DNA of 64,000 nucleotides from Peribacillus simplex (GTDB lineage Bacteria; Bacillota; Bacilli; Bacillales; DSM-1321), in contig NZ_LNNH01000028.1 in the NCBI RefSeq assembly GCF_001542915.1, positions 62,001 to 126,000 on the forward strand. The letters are read 5' to 3'. Shown piece after piece: positions 1-7,936 of this stretch. The position numbers and the translations under genes were made by a program. The notes under the pieces are model-generated. The model was not told where the DNA came from. It did not search any database and saw only the letters and a list, made by a program, of their open reading frames with translations. Position 1 is the stretch's first letter. Each line of letters begins with the position of its first letter.

Positions 1-256
1 ATCCTTCATCATTCATTGCGAATCTCAAAAAGATGTCGATTATTATTGGGAAAATCTTTCACAAGGCGGAGATGAAAAAGCGCAAGCTTGCGGCTGGCTG
101 AAAGATCAATTCGGAGTATCTTGGCAGATAATTCCTGAAAATATTACGGATATGATTAACAACACGGATCCTGAAAGATCGGCAAGAGTCATGACAGCAC
201 TGTATCAAATGAAGAAAATTGATATAAATGCATTAAAGCGGGCCTATAACGGATAA
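1..256 (+). CDS. PhnB/VOC-like protein, 3' end only
   Basis: An open frame runs in from the left edge (first complete codon at 2) and stops at TAA 254-256, about 84 residues. The stretch GWLKDQFGVSWQIIP followed by a short helical tail is typical of the C-terminus of PhnB-like (YjdN, '3-demethylubiquinone methyltransferase'-type) VOC-fold proteins, which are small cytoplasmic proteins usually of unknown substrate. The start lies outside the window, so length and N-terminal metal ligands cannot be judged. A second VOC protein of the same broad type sits at 54459-54884. Family assignment is fairly sure; function is not. Confidence 0.7.
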   Translation, partial: SFIIHCESQKDVDYYWENLSQGGDEKAQACGWLKDQFGVSWQIIPENITDMINNTDPERSARVMTALYQMKKIDINALKRAYNG

Positions 257-257
257 G

Positions 258-353
258 ATTTATTTAGATAAGTTCATAAGTGAGTTTATTGAAAAAGAGC
301 TTTCACTTGACCATAATCAAATAGCGGAATCCTATTTAACAACCATAAAATAA
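258..353 (+). pseudogene. orphan open tail without a start, possible gene remnant
   Basis: Directly after the VOC stop codon an open frame of 31 codons ends at TAA 351-353. It reads like real protein (DKFISEFIEKELSLDHNQIA in its middle) but has no ATG, GTG or TTG start. It may be the degraded end of a gene lost by deletion. I do not recognise the family, and chance openness in 96 bases cannot be excluded. Confidence 0.25.
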
Positions 354-369
354 ACAAAGGAGTATGACC

Positions 370-672
370 ATGGCATACGTATTACAAGTCGATTTTAAAA
401 TGAATGGACCATTCGGAAATGAAATGGCTGAGGCGTTTTCTGATATAGCGAGAAGCATCAATGAAGAAGAGGGCTTCATATGGAAAATCTGGACAGAAAG
501 TCCCGAAACAAATGAAGCAGGCGGAATCTACACTTTTGAAACGAAAGAAACGGCTGAAACATATCTGCTCATGCACACTAATAGATTAGCTGGCATTGGA
601 ATTACAAACGTCAACGCAAAAATCTTTGCCATTAATTCAAAGCTTACTGAGCTCAATAAAGGTTCCGTATAA
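370..672 (+). CDS. YdhR-like monooxygenase family protein
   Basis: A 100-residue protein starting MAYVLQVDFKMNGPFG and containing GFIWKIWTESPETNEAGGIYTFE. This matches the small dimeric ferredoxin-like YdhR (putative monooxygenase) family, whose substrate is not firmly known. Two ATGs lie in frame at 364 and 370. The AAAGGAG at 356-362 leaves 7 nt before 370 and almost none before 364, so 370 is the better start. A terminator at 730-764 follows, so the gene appears to end its own unit. It lies downstream of the VOC fragment on the same strand. Confidence 0.8.
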   Translation: MAYVLQVDFKMNGPFGNEMAEAFSDIARSINEEEGFIWKIWTESPETNEAGGIYTFETKETAETYLLMHTNRLAGIGITNVNAKIFAINSKLTELNKGSV

Positions 673-729
673 TCATTGATTTTAAAAAACAGAATGAATC
701 ATGAACTAAGCCCCCTTACATGCCCTTAT

Positions 730-772
730 AAAGGAGATCTAACAATTTACGTACTGTCTCCTTTTTTTCTTT
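730..772 (+). terminator. intrinsic terminator after the YdhR-like gene
   Basis: AAAGGAGA (730-737) pairs with TCTCCTTT (757-764) and is followed by a T-rich run to about 772. It lies 57 nt past the YdhR-like stop codon. Confidence 0.7.
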
Positions 773-907
773 TAGTAACGACGATACTCTACCCCATTAG
801 GATAGCCTCCTTCCTTTACCTGAATACCCTCCAAATAGAAACGAAACATGTTCAGGGCTACACTGAAATACATAATCAAAATCGCATGATAAGGAGAAAG
901 ATGAAAA

Positions 908-1459
908 ATGGTCCATATAAGTGCATTTGCGATTCAACGTCGTGACGAAATGATAGAAAGAAAAATCCGCTACGACTCTTTAATCGTGGATCATCCTTGC
1001 ATCTGTTTAGCGGCAGATGAAGATGAAGTTGTGCTTTTTCACGAAGTCAACGATTCTTTCACGATGAACACCCCGGAAACCGAATTAACGATCTCGAAAG
1101 GAAGCTATACGATTGCTTATTATTGGCGGCATCGCCCCTATAATTTGTACATTTGGAGAAACAAGCAAGGACAATATGTCGGTTCATATTTCAATATGGT
1201 GAAAAACACTTCCATTCTGGACAAGTTGGTAACTTTTGAAGACCTGATCATTGATATATTGGTCCTTCCGGATGGCGATCACTTTATCTTGGATGAAGAC
1301 GAGCTCCCCGTCCCATTGGATGTGTTCGAAAATGGGTCAGTCCAACAAGCTTTGACCGATTTATTGGATTCAATGGATGATCTGCTTGCTCAAACCGTGT
1401 TACAATCAGGGCATTTCTATAAACATGAAGACCTCCTTTCCTTATTACGTCAGAGATAA
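908..1459 (+). CDS. DUF402 domain protein, possible nucleotide diphosphatase
   Basis: A 183-residue soluble protein. The middle (YNLYIWRNKQGQYVGSYFN, then LIIDILVLPDGDHFILDEDEL at about 118-138) has the DUF402 pattern of a beta-barrel with an acidic cluster. In this family, Ntdp-type members hydrolyse nucleoside di- and triphosphates, and related proteins act on other phosphoesters. The Asp/Glu residues of LDEDEL would be the metal-binding candidates. GGAG at 893-896 precedes ATG 908 by 11 nt, a slightly long spacing; no better in-frame start is visible. Cytoplasmic and apparently monocistronic. Exact substrate is unknown. Confidence 0.75.
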   Translation: MVHISAFAIQRRDEMIERKIRYDSLIVDHPCICLAADEDEVVLFHEVNDSFTMNTPETELTISKGSYTIAYYWRHRPYNLYIWRNKQGQYVGSYFNMVKNTSILDKLVTFEDLIIDILVLPDGDHFILDEDELPVPLDVFENGSVQQALTDLLDSMDDLLAQTVLQSGHFYKHEDLLSLLRQR

Positions 1460-1484
1460 AAAAACCTGCCAGAAATTTGGCAGG
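1453..1484 (-). terminator. intrinsic terminator for the lysozyme-like gene
   Basis: CCTGCCA (1465-1471) pairs with TGGCAGG (1478-1484) around a GAAATT loop. On the minus strand the stem is followed by a run of seven T, so it best serves the leftward gene ending at 1526. It also sits just after the rightward DUF402 gene. Confidence 0.75.
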
Positions 1485-1525
1485 CAAGTCAATTGTAAAC
1501 AGGTGAATCTATTGCAAGGATATCC

Positions 1526-2173
1526 TTACTCACTGTCCGCTTGAGCTGAAATACTGTCTGCCAGCTCTTCAATGTTCTTGGTCACTTTTTCGCTGTACGT
1601 ATAATCACCGTAGCAATACGGATAGCGGAAATTGTCCTTGTCCCCGCCGCAATCATAGAGCGCAGGGTCCTTTTCCACTTGAATCATGGAGAATTGCTTG
1701 GCTAGCTCTTCCGTATGCTTCCCCCCTTTTTTTGCTATGTAATCAATATAACCAATTCCCATGTTATAGGCTTGAATGATCGTGGCAAAATCAACGTTCT
1801 TTTCATTGCCATATTCATTGATCCTTCTGAAATGCTTCACGCCATACTTTATGCTTTCGTTTGGGTCTGTAATGGTATTGGGGTCCAGTCCGGCAGATTC
1901 AGATGACTGCATGGGATCACCGCCGCGCCCACGGCTTTCTTGCTGCATCAAGGCAATCAATGTTGAAGTATGTTCTTCAAGCCCGTATTTTTTCAACTCA
2001 TCTTGGATAATGGGACTATATTTCTTTACATTCGCAAAAGAATCCAGAGGGGGTATCGATGTGGATACATTTCCGTTAAATGGGTTTTGCATGACCTGCT
2101 TCATGACCAAAAAGGCCAAAACCAAGCTCAGTATAACTAACAACTTCTTTGATTTCTTACGTTTTTTCTTCAC
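1526..2173 (-). CDS. membrane-anchored lysozyme-family (SLT-like) muramidase
   Basis: A 215-residue protein starting at GTG 2173 with GGAGAG five nt upstream. A very basic N-terminus (KKKRKKSKK) is followed by one hydrophobic segment at about 11-27, a signal or membrane anchor. The rest matches the bacterial lysozyme-like fold (PF13702, the CwlT N-terminal type): the catalytic-type Glu in LIALMQQESRGRGGDPMQSSES, then AYNMGIGYIDYI. It is expected to cut the glycan strands of peptidoglycan outside the membrane. It stands alone, so it is not obviously part of a conjugative element as CwlT is. Family call is firm; physiological role is open. Confidence 0.85.
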   Translation of the reverse strand: MKKKRKKSKKLLVILSLVLAFLVMKQVMQNPFNGNVSTSIPPLDSFANVKKYSPIIQDELKKYGLEEHTSTLIALMQQESRGRGGDPMQSSESAGLDPNTITDPNESIKYGVKHFRRINEYGNEKNVDFATIIQAYNMGIGYIDYIAKKGGKHTEELAKQFSMIQVEKDPALYDCGGDKDNFRYPYCYGDYTYSEKVTKNIEELADSISAQADSE

Positions 2174-2396
2174 ATGCTCTCTCCGTAATCTCTAGGTTAT
2201 ATATTTATAGTTTAACAAAAAGTTAAAGTAATAACTATTTAGAATAGCATTTTAATTGCTCAAACTAAAAATGCCGGCTATTTGGATGAATCGCCAACTA
2301 ATGAAAACTTTGCCCATCTAACCGGGAACTCGCTTTTTGCCATGAAGGTATATTTATATTGACATGGAGAAACACTAGTGATTGGAGGTGATATGT

Positions 2397-2552
2397 TTGG
2401 GTAAGAATAATGATCAACAAGAAAAGAATGATGATAAAAAGAAAAAAATCACGAACGACTTTGGGGCCGACCCAGATGAACAGGAAATGAATGGTCTGTA
2501 TGGGATGCTGGAAACCGAATATGAAGATCGTCTTCACGACAAAGAAAAGTAA
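2397..2552 (+). CDS. small highly charged hypothetical protein, TTG start
   Basis: A 51-residue ORF starting at TTG 2397 with GGAGGTG at 2384-2390, six nt upstream. An ATG at 2393 would give only MFG and stop, so TTG decides the start. The N-terminal half is Lys/Asp/Asn rich (KNNDQQEKNDDKKKKI) and the second half acidic (DPDEQEMNGLYGMLETEYED). No signal peptide or membrane segment is seen. The strong ribosome site and the coherent composition argue for a real gene. The hairpin at 2694-2723 could end its transcript. I do not recognise the family. Confidence 0.55.
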   Translation: MGKNNDQQEKNDDKKKKITNDFGADPDEQEMNGLYGMLETEYEDRLHDKEK

Positions 2553-2685
2553 CCTTTCCATGCTAATTTATCGAGCGCCTGCTATTGCGTTTTTAGGAAT
2601 TCACCTGAATTGAACTTCATGATTTCGCTTCATTAGGTCCGTATGCAGGTAACCTATTTCGGGACATGGAAGCGAAAAGGTTTAT

Positions 2686-2745
2686 ATGAAAAGCCCTCCT
2701 GAAATGAAAAAGATTCAGGAGGGTTTCGTATTACTCGATTGAGTG
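2686..2745. repeat. dispersed intergenic hairpin repeat, copy 1 (terminator-like)
   Basis: CCCTCCTGAA (2694-2703) pairs perfectly with TTCAGGAGGG (2714-2723), followed by TTTCGTATT. The hairpin and its flanks resemble the segment at 17882-17940 (roughly three quarters of positions by eye). It can act as a terminator for either the small gene at 2397 or the leftward GNAT gene at 2802. Confidence 0.6.
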
Positions 2746-2801
2746 ATTGGATCAGTATCTACCTATCCTCTTTTGCATCCGTTGGTTTGCTAACAATGGT
2801 T

Positions 2802-3299
2802 TTAAAGAAACAAAACCATATGATCTTCATCAAAATATGCCTGATCTAATTTCAATGCTCTCTTTTCTCTACCAAACAGCTCAAAACCAAAATAAGAATA
2901 CAGTTTTTTGGCTGATTCATTAGTTGTTACCACAGTTAAATAAACCTGCTCAATTCCTTCCAAATCGTTTGCCTTCTTAATTGCTTCTACCATCAAGCTC
3001 TTTCCAATTCCCCTACCACGGTTTTCAGGTGAAACGTACATGGCAAAGATATGGGCTTTATGTTTTAGTTTACGTTTATTTTCTCTGACCAAAGTAACAG
3101 CACCGACAAGTTTTCCCTGTTCAAATGCACCAAAGGTAAAAGATACATCCGATTGCAAGCGACTCTTATATGTTTCTATTGAATTCTCTTTTTCCTCCTC
3201 ATAGCTTGAACCGAATGATTCAGCATTCTTTCGTAAACCTTCCAATCTTACATTTCGATAATTTTCAGCATCTAATGGTTTCAAAAGTCTTATATCCAT
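2802..3299 (-). CDS. GNAT family N-acetyltransferase
   Basis: A 165-residue acetyl-CoA-dependent acetyltransferase. The fold signature is clear: beta-strand AHIFAMYVSPENRGRGIGKSL at about 82-102 contains the pyrophosphate-binding RGRGIG loop, followed by the NESAKKLYSYFGFELFG motif typical of the C-terminal half. The start has AGGAGGAAACA directly before ATG 3299. Substrate cannot be inferred: GNATs of this size act on amines, protein N-termini or antibiotics. It is monocistronic, with the hairpin at 2694-2723 downstream. Confidence 0.88.
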   Translation of the reverse strand: MDIRLLKPLDAENYRNVRLEGLRKNAESFGSSYEEEKENSIETYKSRLQSDVSFTFGAFEQGKLVGAVTLVRENKRKLKHKAHIFAMYVSPENRGRGIGKSLMVEAIKKANDLEGIEQVYLTVVTTNESAKKLYSYFGFELFGREKRALKLDQAYFDEDHMVLFL

Positions 3300-3662
3300 T
3301 GTTTCCTCCTAATGAAACGAAAAGTAATCCCCTTTATTTTACAACAAAATCAAGAATGTTTTTTTTAACTATTGACGTTAAACATGAAAAAGACAGGAAT
3401 ATTATTAAATAAGTGCCTGTACATACAGTTATGACAACATGCAAAAGAACATCCCATTTTCGGAGGATGATGCTAGAAGAGCTTCGTTTGACTTCATTCA
3501 GCACTTCTCCCTCCGATTGTTGAAAAGAATTACTGTAATATGCCTAGAGGAAATCCTTAGTACTCCTCCCACCTTCTGAATTTTTCGCTAAACGATGAAA
3601 GTTCCACCGCATGGAAAAGGTAAAAAAGCCACCCAAAGGATGGCATCACACAGCAACCATAA
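3300..3662. other. intergenic stretch with no supported gene
   Basis: AT-rich sequence between two leftward genes. I see no convincing ORF with a ribosome site. It must contain the GNAT promoter on the minus strand, but no good -35/-10 pair stands out. Confidence 0.5.
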
Positions 3663-3702
3663 TAAAAGAATAACGCATCGAATTTAGTCATTCGATGCGT
3701 TA
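3663..3702 (-). terminator. intrinsic terminator of the cupin/SDR unit
   Basis: TAACGCATCGAAT (3671-3683) pairs with ATTCGATGCGTTA (3690-3702), a 13-bp perfect stem. On the minus strand it is followed by TTCTTTTATT. It begins four bases past the cupin stop codon. Confidence 0.85.
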
Positions 3703-3705
3703 GTT

Positions 3706-4101
3706 TTATAAATTGTGATACGTTTCATCATCAACGGCTTCTAACCAGACCGTTTCACCAGGGGTCATGGCTAAGTGGACGAACCAACTGTCTTTTGTCG
3801 CACCATGCCAATGTTTGACATTCGGAGGGATATTCACCACATCACCGGTTTTAAGGAATTGGGCCGGCTTCCCTTCTTCTTGATACCAACCCTCTCCGCT
3901 GGTAATCAGCAATACTTGTCCAACATTGTGGGAGTGCCAGTTATTGCGTGCTCCAGGTGAAAAGGTTACATTACCGATAGAAGTATGGAGTGGCTTCGGA
4001 TCGGTAAACACCATATGTAAGTAGGCATCACCGATAAAGTTTTTTTCAACTTTTTGTCCCAATGGAAAAATTGCGCTATTGTTTAGTTGTTCATTTTTCA
4101 T
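3706..4101 (-). CDS. cupin domain protein (CMD-associated type)
   Basis: A 131-residue single-domain cupin. Residues W55-H56-S57-H58 and Q62, then H97-W-H, form the usual metal site (HxH...Q/E...H), in the context RNNWHSHNVGQVLLITSGEGWYQEEG. The frame is open upstream for 14 more codons, but AGGAGG lies just before ATG 4101, which is therefore the start. Proteins of this type sit next to carboxymuconolactone decarboxylases and SDRs in many Gram-positive genomes, as here (SDR 4214-4960, decayed CMD 4999-5317). The reaction is unknown. It is the last gene of the unit and is followed by a strong terminator. Confidence 0.85.
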   Translation of the reverse strand: MKNEQLNNSAIFPLGQKVEKNFIGDAYLHMVFTDPKPLHTSIGNVTFSPGARNNWHSHNVGQVLLITSGEGWYQEEGKPAQFLKTGDVVNIPPNVKHWHGATKDSWFVHLAMTPGETVWLEAVDDETYHNL

Positions 4102-4213
4102 TAAATGTTTCCTCCTTTTTTGTTGAAAGACGACATATGGCAAACCATATATGGACGGCGCTTACTGCCCATGTTAAAAACCTCCAAAACAGGATCCGAA
4201 CAATTATATATGA

Positions 4214-4960
4214 TTAGCCCATTTGTACAGTTGGCCGGATTATCATTTCATTTATGGCTACATCAGAAGGCTGCTCAATGGCAAAGGCAATGGTGCGGGC
4301 GATGCTTTCCGCATCAATTGCCGTTTTGTAAAATTCATCCAACCCCGCTTTCATCTCCGGATCTGTAGTAGTCGTTAGCAATTCGCTGCTAACAGCCCCT
4401 GGAGATACATTTGTAACACGGATATTCGTACCGCTCATTGCCTCTTCTTGTCGTAAGCCTTCAGAAATGGCTCTTACTGCATGTTTGGTGCCGCAATATA
4501 CCGTTCCCCCTGGGTAGACGTTGTGTCCCGCTACCGAAGAAAGATTAATGATATGCCCTGATTTACGTTCCCTCATGGATGGGAGTACGGCAGCAATGGC
4601 ATACAAAACCCCTTTAATATTGACGTCAATCATTTTATCCCATTCATCAACTTTTTTATTGAAAAGAAATGCTTGTGGCATGACGCCTGCATTATTGACT
4701 AAAACATCGATTTTACCATACTCTTTTAGCGCATACTCAGCCAGCTCTTCCATTTGTTCATGGGATGTAACATCCGTCACCTTATAAATGGCTTGTCCGC
4801 CACTCTTCAGTATCTCTTCATGTAATGCCTTAAGCCGGTCTTCACGACGTGCAGCAAGTACCAGCTTGGCACCCTTGGATGTTAGGTCCTTTGCAGTAGC
4901 TTCGCCAATTCCACTAGAAGCACCCGTAATGATTACAACTTTATCTTGAATAGTAGACAT
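4214..4960 (-). CDS. SDR family NAD(P)-dependent oxidoreductase
   Basis: A 248-residue classical short-chain dehydrogenase/reductase: TGASSGIG cofactor loop at 12-19, NNAG at 89-92, Ser at 141-142, and catalytic Tyr155 with Lys159 (YCGTK). An Arg-rich end to the second beta strand (LAARRED) suggests NADP(H). The open frame extends 66 codons upstream into the decayed CMD gene, but that extension is not SDR sequence. ATG 4960 with AGGATG upstream is the real start. It is cotranscribed with the cupin 112 nt downstream. Substrate is unknown. Confidence 0.9.
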   Translation of the reverse strand: MSTIQDKVVIITGASSGIGEATAKDLTSKGAKLVLAARREDRLKALHEEILKSGGQAIYKVTDVTSHEQMEELAEYALKEYGKIDVLVNNAGVMPQAFLFNKKVDEWDKMIDVNIKGVLYAIAAVLPSMRERKSGHIINLSSVAGHNVYPGGTVYCGTKHAVRAISEGLRQEEAMSGTNIRVTNVSPGAVSSELLTTTTDPEMKAGLDEFYKTAIDAESIARTIAFAIEQPSDVAINEMIIRPTVQMG

Positions 4961-4998
4961 GTTAAAATGACATCCTTTCTTAATGAACCTATATTTTC

Positions 4999-5317
4999 TT
5001 ATTTCTCTTTTGAAAACGATTCTTTTGCAACCGTAATCGCTGACATCGCTTTTGGCCAACCAGCATAGAAAGCAAGGTGGGTCATGACTTCTACCATTTC
5101 TTCTTCTGCAAGGCCATTTTCTTTTGCCTTGTTTAAATGAAATCCGTATTTCCACCAACTATTAATGAAGATACGGTAATGAAACTGCGATCACGTGGAG
5201 AAAGCTCCTTACGCTCCCATACTTCTCCAAATAACACTTCATCGTTTAATTGCACAAGTTTTGGGGCGAATCCCCGCTCATTTTTTGTGCAGGAGTGATT
5301 TGTTTTGAAGTTGACAT
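4999..5317 (-). pseudogene. carboxymuconolactone decarboxylase family pseudogene
   Basis: Reading leftward from ATG 5317 the product starts MSTSKQITPAQKMSGD. It continues only after frameshifts as FAPKLVQLNDEVLFGEVW, then FHLNKAKENGLAEEEMVEVM and THLAFYAGWPKAMSAITVAK, ending at TAA 4999-5001. This is the AhpD-like CMD family. One T is missing near 5270, giving a stop after 23 codons, and about ten bases are missing near 5165, where the usual EQLPFHLN motif has lost its first part. Neighbouring genes are intact, which makes random sequencing error less likely. It was probably the first gene of the CMD-SDR-cupin operon. Confidence 0.8.
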
Positions 5318-5738
5318 TTCATATCCCTTCTTTCACTGTTTACTTTTCTATTATGCCGAAGCTAATTGATTTGGTGTTGGGTTTAAAAGCACATAAATGC
5401 GATATGGCGCATTTGTGTATAATATAATAGATAAAATGGATGTCTGCAATAATCAAAAACATGAGTTTCATGCAATTTGGCACATGTTCATTAAAGTTGT
5501 GCCATACCTTTAAAAAAAGTTAATGAATTTTCCAGTCCCAGCAAGCTGAATGCCACTGAAAGACCAAGGAAGTTTTGCGAATATATCATTGGGGAATTTT
5601 TATGGCAGAGCAGATATACAAAAGGGGGAAAATCATAGTGGAAATGTTTTTATGAGAAATGTACCAGGAACATGAATATTTTATTCCCGTCTATTGGTTG
5701 TTTTCCAATTCCTTATTACTGTCTCGAAAAATTAAAAT
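5318..5738. other. intergenic region with an inverted repeat at 5390-5417
   Basis: No gene is supported here. CACATAAATGCG (5390-5401) faces CGCATTTGTG (5408-5417), a near-palindrome overlapping a TATAAT at 5418-5423 on the plus strand. It lies 73 nt upstream of the decayed CMD start and could be an operator for that leftward unit, but no regulator gene is adjacent. Confidence 0.4.
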
Positions 5739-5761
5739 AACGCCATCCAAAGGATAGCGTT
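5739..5761 (-). terminator. intrinsic terminator
   Basis: AACGC-ATCC (5739-5748) pairs with GGAT-GCGTT (5752-5761) with one internal mismatch. On the minus strand it runs into TTATTTTAATTTTT. It ends the gene at 5770. Confidence 0.7.
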
Positions 5762-5769
5762 ACTTGCAC

Positions 5770-6363
5770 TTATATTTCTTCTTCGACTGTTTGAACAAGG
5801 ATAAAAAGAAAATGATAAATTAAATGAAAAGCATCTTCTAATGATAGGTCTTCTCGAAACCCTTTGACGTTATTCAAGGCAAAGTTGACATCCCAAAGGC
5901 CGTCACCCGGGTTAAACATTAAACTGAATGAACCAATGTCTTCTTGAAGCTCCTTTTTTAAATACGTTTTTAAGACATCACCCATTTTTTTCTGAAGTTT
6001 CAACCCGAACATCGCATTATAGGTACCGAATACATCATCTACCTCGATAGAAAGGGCCTCAACTCCGATAAGTTCGAACCATTCCGATTCAAAATAAAGG
6101 AATTCATCTTTATTTTTTTTAAAGTAGTCAATCGGCTGGGCCAAGAATGAAGCATTCTCGATGGCAATCAATTCTTCACTCTCTTTATTACTGCGTTCGA
6201 TATAAGCATCGACAAAACGTGATGTATTTTCCTTTACCACTATAGTGCTATCTTCCGTAATTAATTTATGCTTTTCCGAATACTCCTTTTCTTCATTAAA
6301 TAGCTCCACCTTGTTATTGGTGATGGATTTTGATATGTATGCTTCCATTCGTTTTCTTAACAT
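5770..6363 (-). CDS. conserved hypothetical cytoplasmic protein
   Basis: A 197-residue acidic soluble protein without signal peptide or membrane segment. GAGGAGG lies eight nt before ATG 6363, so the 12 codons that the frame extends upstream are not used. Notable stretches are FVDAYIERSNKESEELIA, EFLYFESEWFELIGVEA and DGLWDVNFALNNVKGF. I recall similar Bacillus proteins being labelled branched-chain aminotransferase, but no PLP-enzyme motif is visible and I would not use that label. It is a single-gene unit with its own terminator. Function unknown. Confidence 0.75.
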   Translation of the reverse strand: MLRKRMEAYISKSITNNKVELFNEEKEYSEKHKLITEDSTIVVKENTSRFVDAYIERSNKESEELIAIENASFLAQPIDYFKKNKDEFLYFESEWFELIGVEALSIEVDDVFGTYNAMFGLKLQKKMGDVLKTYLKKELQEDIGSFSLMFNPGDGLWDVNFALNNVKGFREDLSLEDAFHLIYHFLFILVQTVEEEI

Positions 6364-6525
6364 ATGATGTCCTCCTCGTATCTTTTCAAGCTTATGCAAT
6401 TTCCATCATAGCATATCCACAGCTTAGAAAATAACTTTGTGAAACAAATTACAATACTAATGTGGAAATCGTACCAAGGCTTCGTTATAGTAATGGTACA
6501 GCAGGTATACAAATAGAGAAATGAG

Positions 6526-7653
6526 ATGTTGAACATGCAAAAAATCATTGTCGTAGGAGCAGGGATCCTCGGAGCCTCCACTGCCTATCAGCTTGCTAAA
6601 GCGGGGGCTGAAGTGATCATCATTGATCGTCAGGATGATGGACAGGCAACCTCCGCCGCTGCAGGAATCGTATGTCCTTGGATATCGCAAAGACGTAACA
6701 AGGCTTGGTACCACCTTGCTAAAAATGGAGCGGCTTTTTATCCTGGACTGATTGATGAACTGAAACGGGATGGGGAAACCGAGACTGGTTATGCCCAAGT
6801 CGGAGCCGTCAGTTTACATACGGAAGAAGGAAAACTGATGGCGATGAAGGAGAGAGCCGAAAAACGGAAAGAAGACGCTCCGGAGATGGGCACGATCACC
6901 CTACTATCCCCTTTGGAAACAAAGGAGTTATTCCCACCTCTTTCCAGTGAATATGCTGCTGTTCATGTAAGTGGGGCCGCTCGGGTGGATGGTAGGGCAC
7001 TTCGCGATTCTTTACTGCGTTCATCGCAAAAAAACGGCGCTAAGTTAATGTATGGTGAGGCCATTCTTTCATATGAAGATTCACAGGTCAATGGTGTAAC
7101 CTTCGAAGGCAAATTCATATCTGCTGATCAAGTGATCGTTTGTGCGGGGGCATGGGCATCGGGCTTGCTTAAGCCTCTTGGTGTGAACTTTAAAGTCAGC
7201 TTTCAGAAGGCCCAAATCATCCATCTTGATTCGCCGATTGAGGGAACCGATAACTGGCCGGTTGTCATGCCTCCTAGTGATCAATATCTCCTCGCATTCG
7301 ATCATAATAAAATCGTTGCCGGCGCTACCCATGAAAATACGGAAGTGTTCGACAACCGAGTGACCGCCGGAGGTTTGCAGGAGGTTTTCAATAAAGCAAT
7401 GAATACCGCTCCTGGTTTGGCAGATAGTTCGTTCGTCGAAGCAAGGGTCGGCTTTCGTCCTTTCACGCCAGGGTTCCTGCCAGTTATCGGCCCGCTGCCT
7501 GATTGGCAAGGGATAATCATAGCGAATGGCCTGGGAGCTTCCGGTTTAACGATGGGTCCTTATATTGGCTCACAACTTGCAAACCTTGCACTTGATAGGG
7601 ATTTGGATATCGATCTGGATATGTATGATGTAAGAGGTGCTTTGGAAAAATAG
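6526..7653 (+). CDS. DAO-family FAD-dependent oxidoreductase (glycine oxidase / D-amino acid dehydrogenase type)
   Basis: A 375-residue flavoprotein. The N-terminal Rossmann motif GAGILG at 11-16 in IIVVGAGILGASTAYQLAKAG binds FAD. The C-terminal RVGFRPFTPGFLPVIGPLPDW and ANGLGASGLTMGP are the conserved DAO-fold elements. Family members oxidise glycine, sarcosine, D-amino acids or related secondary amines. No thiamine genes are nearby, so a ThiO role is not supported. Start is uncertain: ATG 6526 or ATG 6535, both with only weak ribosome sites. A strong terminator follows. The downstream neighbour is the left 44-bp repeat of the 5-kb segment. Confidence 0.85.
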   Translation: MLNMQKIIVVGAGILGASTAYQLAKAGAEVIIIDRQDDGQATSAAAGIVCPWISQRRNKAWYHLAKNGAAFYPGLIDELKRDGETETGYAQVGAVSLHTEEGKLMAMKERAEKRKEDAPEMGTITLLSPLETKELFPPLSSEYAAVHVSGAARVDGRALRDSLLRSSQKNGAKLMYGEAILSYEDSQVNGVTFEGKFISADQVIVCAGAWASGLLKPLGVNFKVSFQKAQIIHLDSPIEGTDNWPVVMPPSDQYLLAFDHNKIVAGATHENTEVFDNRVTAGGLQEVFNKAMNTAPGLADSSFVEARVGFRPFTPGFLPVIGPLPDWQGIIIANGLGASGLTMGPYIGSQLANLALDRDLDIDLDMYDVRGALEK

Positions 7654-7682
7654 GTTCACCTTTGTTTGATAGGCGTCAAAAA

Positions 7683-7728
7683 AAAGATCAATGCTGCTCT
7701 ACCCTTTAGGGCATCAGCATTGATCTTT
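7683..7728 (+). terminator. intrinsic terminator after the DAO-family gene
   Basis: AAAGATCAATGCTG (7683-7696) pairs with CAGCATTGATCTTT (7715-7728), 14 bp, ending in T residues. It is 30 nt past the stop codon. Confidence 0.85.
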
Positions 7729-7742
7729 ATCCAATTGGGGAT

Positions 7743-7786
7743 GGAAAAATCTATGGGAGTGCAAAATGAAACTATTGGTTGAATCT
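7743..7786. repeat. 44-bp direct repeat, left copy
   Basis: These 44 bases, beginning GGAAAAATCTATGG and ending GGTTGAATCT, are identical to 12780-12823 in the same orientation. The right copy holds the last codons and stop of glaH (RFNQ-stop on the minus strand) plus 29 bases beyond. The identity stops sharply at both ends. The two copies bound the 5-kb segment described in the findings. Confidence 0.9.
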
Positions 7787-7930
7787 TATTAATAGATTTT
7801 CATTTTGTCCTGAGATGTCAATATCCCAGGTTCCATGAACAGAATCATATTTCAATAAATGAGCGACGGTTCTGCCGGATAAATGGAATTGATTGCTATT
7901 AAATTAAAGGTATTATTTGGATCAGACAAA
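7776..7930 (-). pseudogene. glyceraldehyde-3-phosphate dehydrogenase N-terminal fragment
   Basis: Read leftward, one frame gives SDPNNTFNLIAINSIYPAE. After a one-base shift the next gives TVAHLLKYDSVHGTWDIDIS, then a few residues before entering the 44-bp repeat. LIAIN...TVAHLLKYDSVHG is the unmistakable N-terminal domain of GAPDH, closest in style to GapB. Only about 50 codons survive, the NAD-binding GFGRIGR start is unrecognisable and there is no catalytic Cys. The fragment is fused in frame to the RFNQ-stop of the repeat, which marks a recombination junction. Confidence 0.75.
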
Positions 7931-7936
7931 ATTTAT

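Noticed and set aside
676..945. 89-codon plus-strand ORF after the YdhR-like gene
   Set aside because: It runs through the terminator at 730-764, has no ribosome site and a composition unlike protein.
2298..2561. 87-codon minus-strand ORF rich in Phe and Ile
   Set aside because: It is antisense to the small charged gene at 2397-2552, whose ribosome site and composition are better.
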